A DNA stretch of 64,000 bases from Terriglobia bacterium (lineage in GTDB: Bacteria > Acidobacteriota > Terriglobia > Terriglobales > Acidobacteriaceae): contig JAIQGF010000013.1 of NCBI GenBank assembly GCA_020072845.1, positions 1 through 64,000 of the forward strand, given 5' to 3'. This document shows, piece after piece, positions 63,200 to 64,000 of the stretch. A program made the position numbers and the translations under genes. Numbering within the stretch: position 1 is the stretch's first letter; every line of letters starts with the position of its first letter. Under the pieces are notes generated by a model, which was given only the letters and a program-made list of their open reading frames with translations, searched no databases and was not told the DNA's origin.

Positions 63200-63412
63200 G
63201 GGCCGCCCCAGCGGGGCGGATGAAAATAGCCCAGCACTTCAGTGCTGGGAAGAAGCACGAAGTTTGTCCGCAAGTCCCGTAGGGACGACTGAATGGAACT
63301 GGACAGCACTCCTGCGGATGAACTCAATCGTCCCTACGGGACTCCGATCGTTGTGGCAACCAGACCCGGCGCTGAAGCGCCGGGCTATTTTCATCCGCCG
63401 CTGCGCGGCTCG
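63200..63412. repeat. Nested palindromic element (about 210 bp)
   Basis: Left arm 63203-63291 and right arm 63326-63412 are complementary in three blocks: the outer ggcggatgaaaatagccc, the small hairpin blocks cagcacttcagtgctggg versus cccggcgctgaagcgccggg, and the inner agtcccgtagggacga. No coding capacity. It has the look of a MITE or REP-type element. Confidence 0.85.
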
Positions 63413-64000
63413 AGGGACCGAGCGATCGATTGACCGATAGACCGAACCACCAGGAATTTCTGGAACACTTCATTCGACAGCAAGCGCCCGCGCGACGTCA
63501 GCCGTGTCGCCCCCTCACAGATCTCAACCAGGCCCAACTCACGCAGTTCCGCGATCTGCTCGCGAAAAACCGTCGCCGCCTCCGGCCCGTAGCGCTCCGC
63601 CAACTCGCGCGCCTGCAGGCCGCGATTTAATCGCAGCCCGAGGAAATACGCCTCTTCCAGCGCCGCCGGATAAGTCACCGGAGTACGCTCGTGCGGCTTG
63701 CCGGCCAGGTACGCGTCCAGCGAATCCGGCGTGGCCAGCCGCATCGACTCCACTCCCATGCGAGCGTAGAAATTGGAATCCTCCGACTCGCGCGCGCCAC
63801 CGAAGTTCGGCGCGTGCTCCAGGTAGTCGCTGATCTCACGCTCCATCGCGGCGCGCGCCTGCCGCGAATCCGCCGCCAGCATGGAATGTGCGTCCACTCC
63901 GAAGCCGAGATACGGTTGCCGCGTCCAGTACTTCAGGTTGTGGCGCGACGAATACATCGGGAGATCCGGTGATCGGGTGATCGGGTGCTCGGCTGCGCCG
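63391..64000 (-). CDS. hemW: HemW-like radical SAM protein, C-terminal part (runs off window) with in-frame repeat
   Basis: The frame is open from the right edge to the stop at 63391. From ATG 63957 it reads MYSSRHNLKYWTRQPYLGFG and then VDAHSML, the part of HemW (oxygen-independent coproporphyrinogen oxidase-like haem chaperone) after the radical SAM barrel; RLNRGLQARELAERYG and the C-terminal winged-helix-like end follow. Upstream in frame the codons give EHPITRSPDLP from a period-8 repeat (63964-63992) where NFARPG-like residues are expected. The radical SAM CxxxCxxC motif is outside the window. Confidence 0.85.
   Translation of the reverse strand, partial: GAAEHPITRSPDLPMYSSRHNLKYWTRQPYLGFGVDAHSMLAADSRQARAAMEREISDYLEHAPNFGGARESEDSNFYARMGVESMRLATPDSLDAYLAGKPHERTPVTYPAALEEAYFLGLRLNRGLQARELAERYGPEAATVFREQIAELRELGLVEICEGATRLTSRGRLLSNEVFQKFLVVRSIGQSIARSLEPRSGG
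63964..63992. repeat. Period-8 repeat (ggtgatcg phrase) inside hemW
   Basis: Three to four units (ggtgatcg, ggtgatcg, ggtgctcg) within the hemW reading frame near the right edge. Same phrase as 15600-15698 and 25746-25782. Confidence 0.85.

Overview
The window is a GC-rich (my estimate is a little over 60% G+C) bacterial chromosome segment, almost wall-to-wall protein genes with no rRNA, tRNA or CRISPR array. A Gram-negative cell plan is indicated by lnt, an LptE-like lipoprotein and a TonB C-terminal domain protein. The mix of housekeeping neighbourhoods, methylmalonyl-CoA epimerase/MeaB, a fused two-domain E1 dehydrogenase and above all the many low-complexity intergenic repeats fit an Acidobacteriota (Terriglobia/Koribacter-like) genome. 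That assignment is inference; no marker rRNA is present.

Layout. 1-5,018 (minus): a cut-off Ser/Thr kinase, then map-era and corC-ybeY-phoH, a classic cluster. 5,312-5,654: rpsT with a good sigma70 promoter. 5,771-8,218: two unknown genes of lower GC (probable acquired island). 8,503-13,709 (minus): NAT, holA, lptE-like, an Asd-like protein lacking the catalytic cysteine, pssA and psd. 13,956-18,365 (minus): YdcH-like, rimI, tsaB, methylmalonyl-CoA epimerase, meaB and acyl-CoA dehydrogenase, with every gap from rimI to the dehydrogenase filled by a repeat. 18,610-25,725: beta-propeller lipoprotein, DUF92 protein, cyclase-like protein, DUF218 protein, tsaC, an rRNA methyltransferase, a GxxExxY cassette and rarA. 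25,786-30,957 (minus): CoA-binding protein, conserved hypothetical, HD hydrolase, prfB with its programmed +1 frameshift, lnt. 31,096-45,586: a mixed set including S1/P1-like nuclease, ankyrin protein, methyltransferases, saccharopine dehydrogenase-like, DoxX, fused E1, gph, a membrane MutS relative and uvrB. 45,703-61,022: a signalling region with an MCP, a kinase-like protein without ATPase domain, a sensor kinase/response regulator/sigma54-activator operon and, divergently, tonB-like-mcp-cheW-cheR-cheA-cheB-cheY-cheX. 61,143-64,000: SRPBCC protein, threonine aldolase, a small membrane protein, a palindromic element and the C-terminal part of HemW.

The most unusual signal is a family of degenerate tandem repeats with 7-8 nt period, usually arranged as arm-spacer-inverted arm, at roughly 25 loci. 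Different loci use different 'phrases' but the same architecture, and several phrases recur at unlinked loci. They run into genes, forming protein tails (YbeY, the rRNA methyltransferase, RarA, a methyltransferase), stop codons and possible ribosome-binding sites, and one lies in frame inside hemW. One phrase flanks a GxxExxY gene as inverted arms and recurs elsewhere as an empty hairpin with a 31-nt identical arm, which suggests a mobile element with and without cargo.

Functionally the window holds translation and RNA maturation genes, envelope lipid biogenesis, B12-linked propionate metabolism helpers, DNA repair and a complete chemosensory pathway without flagellar genes nearby.
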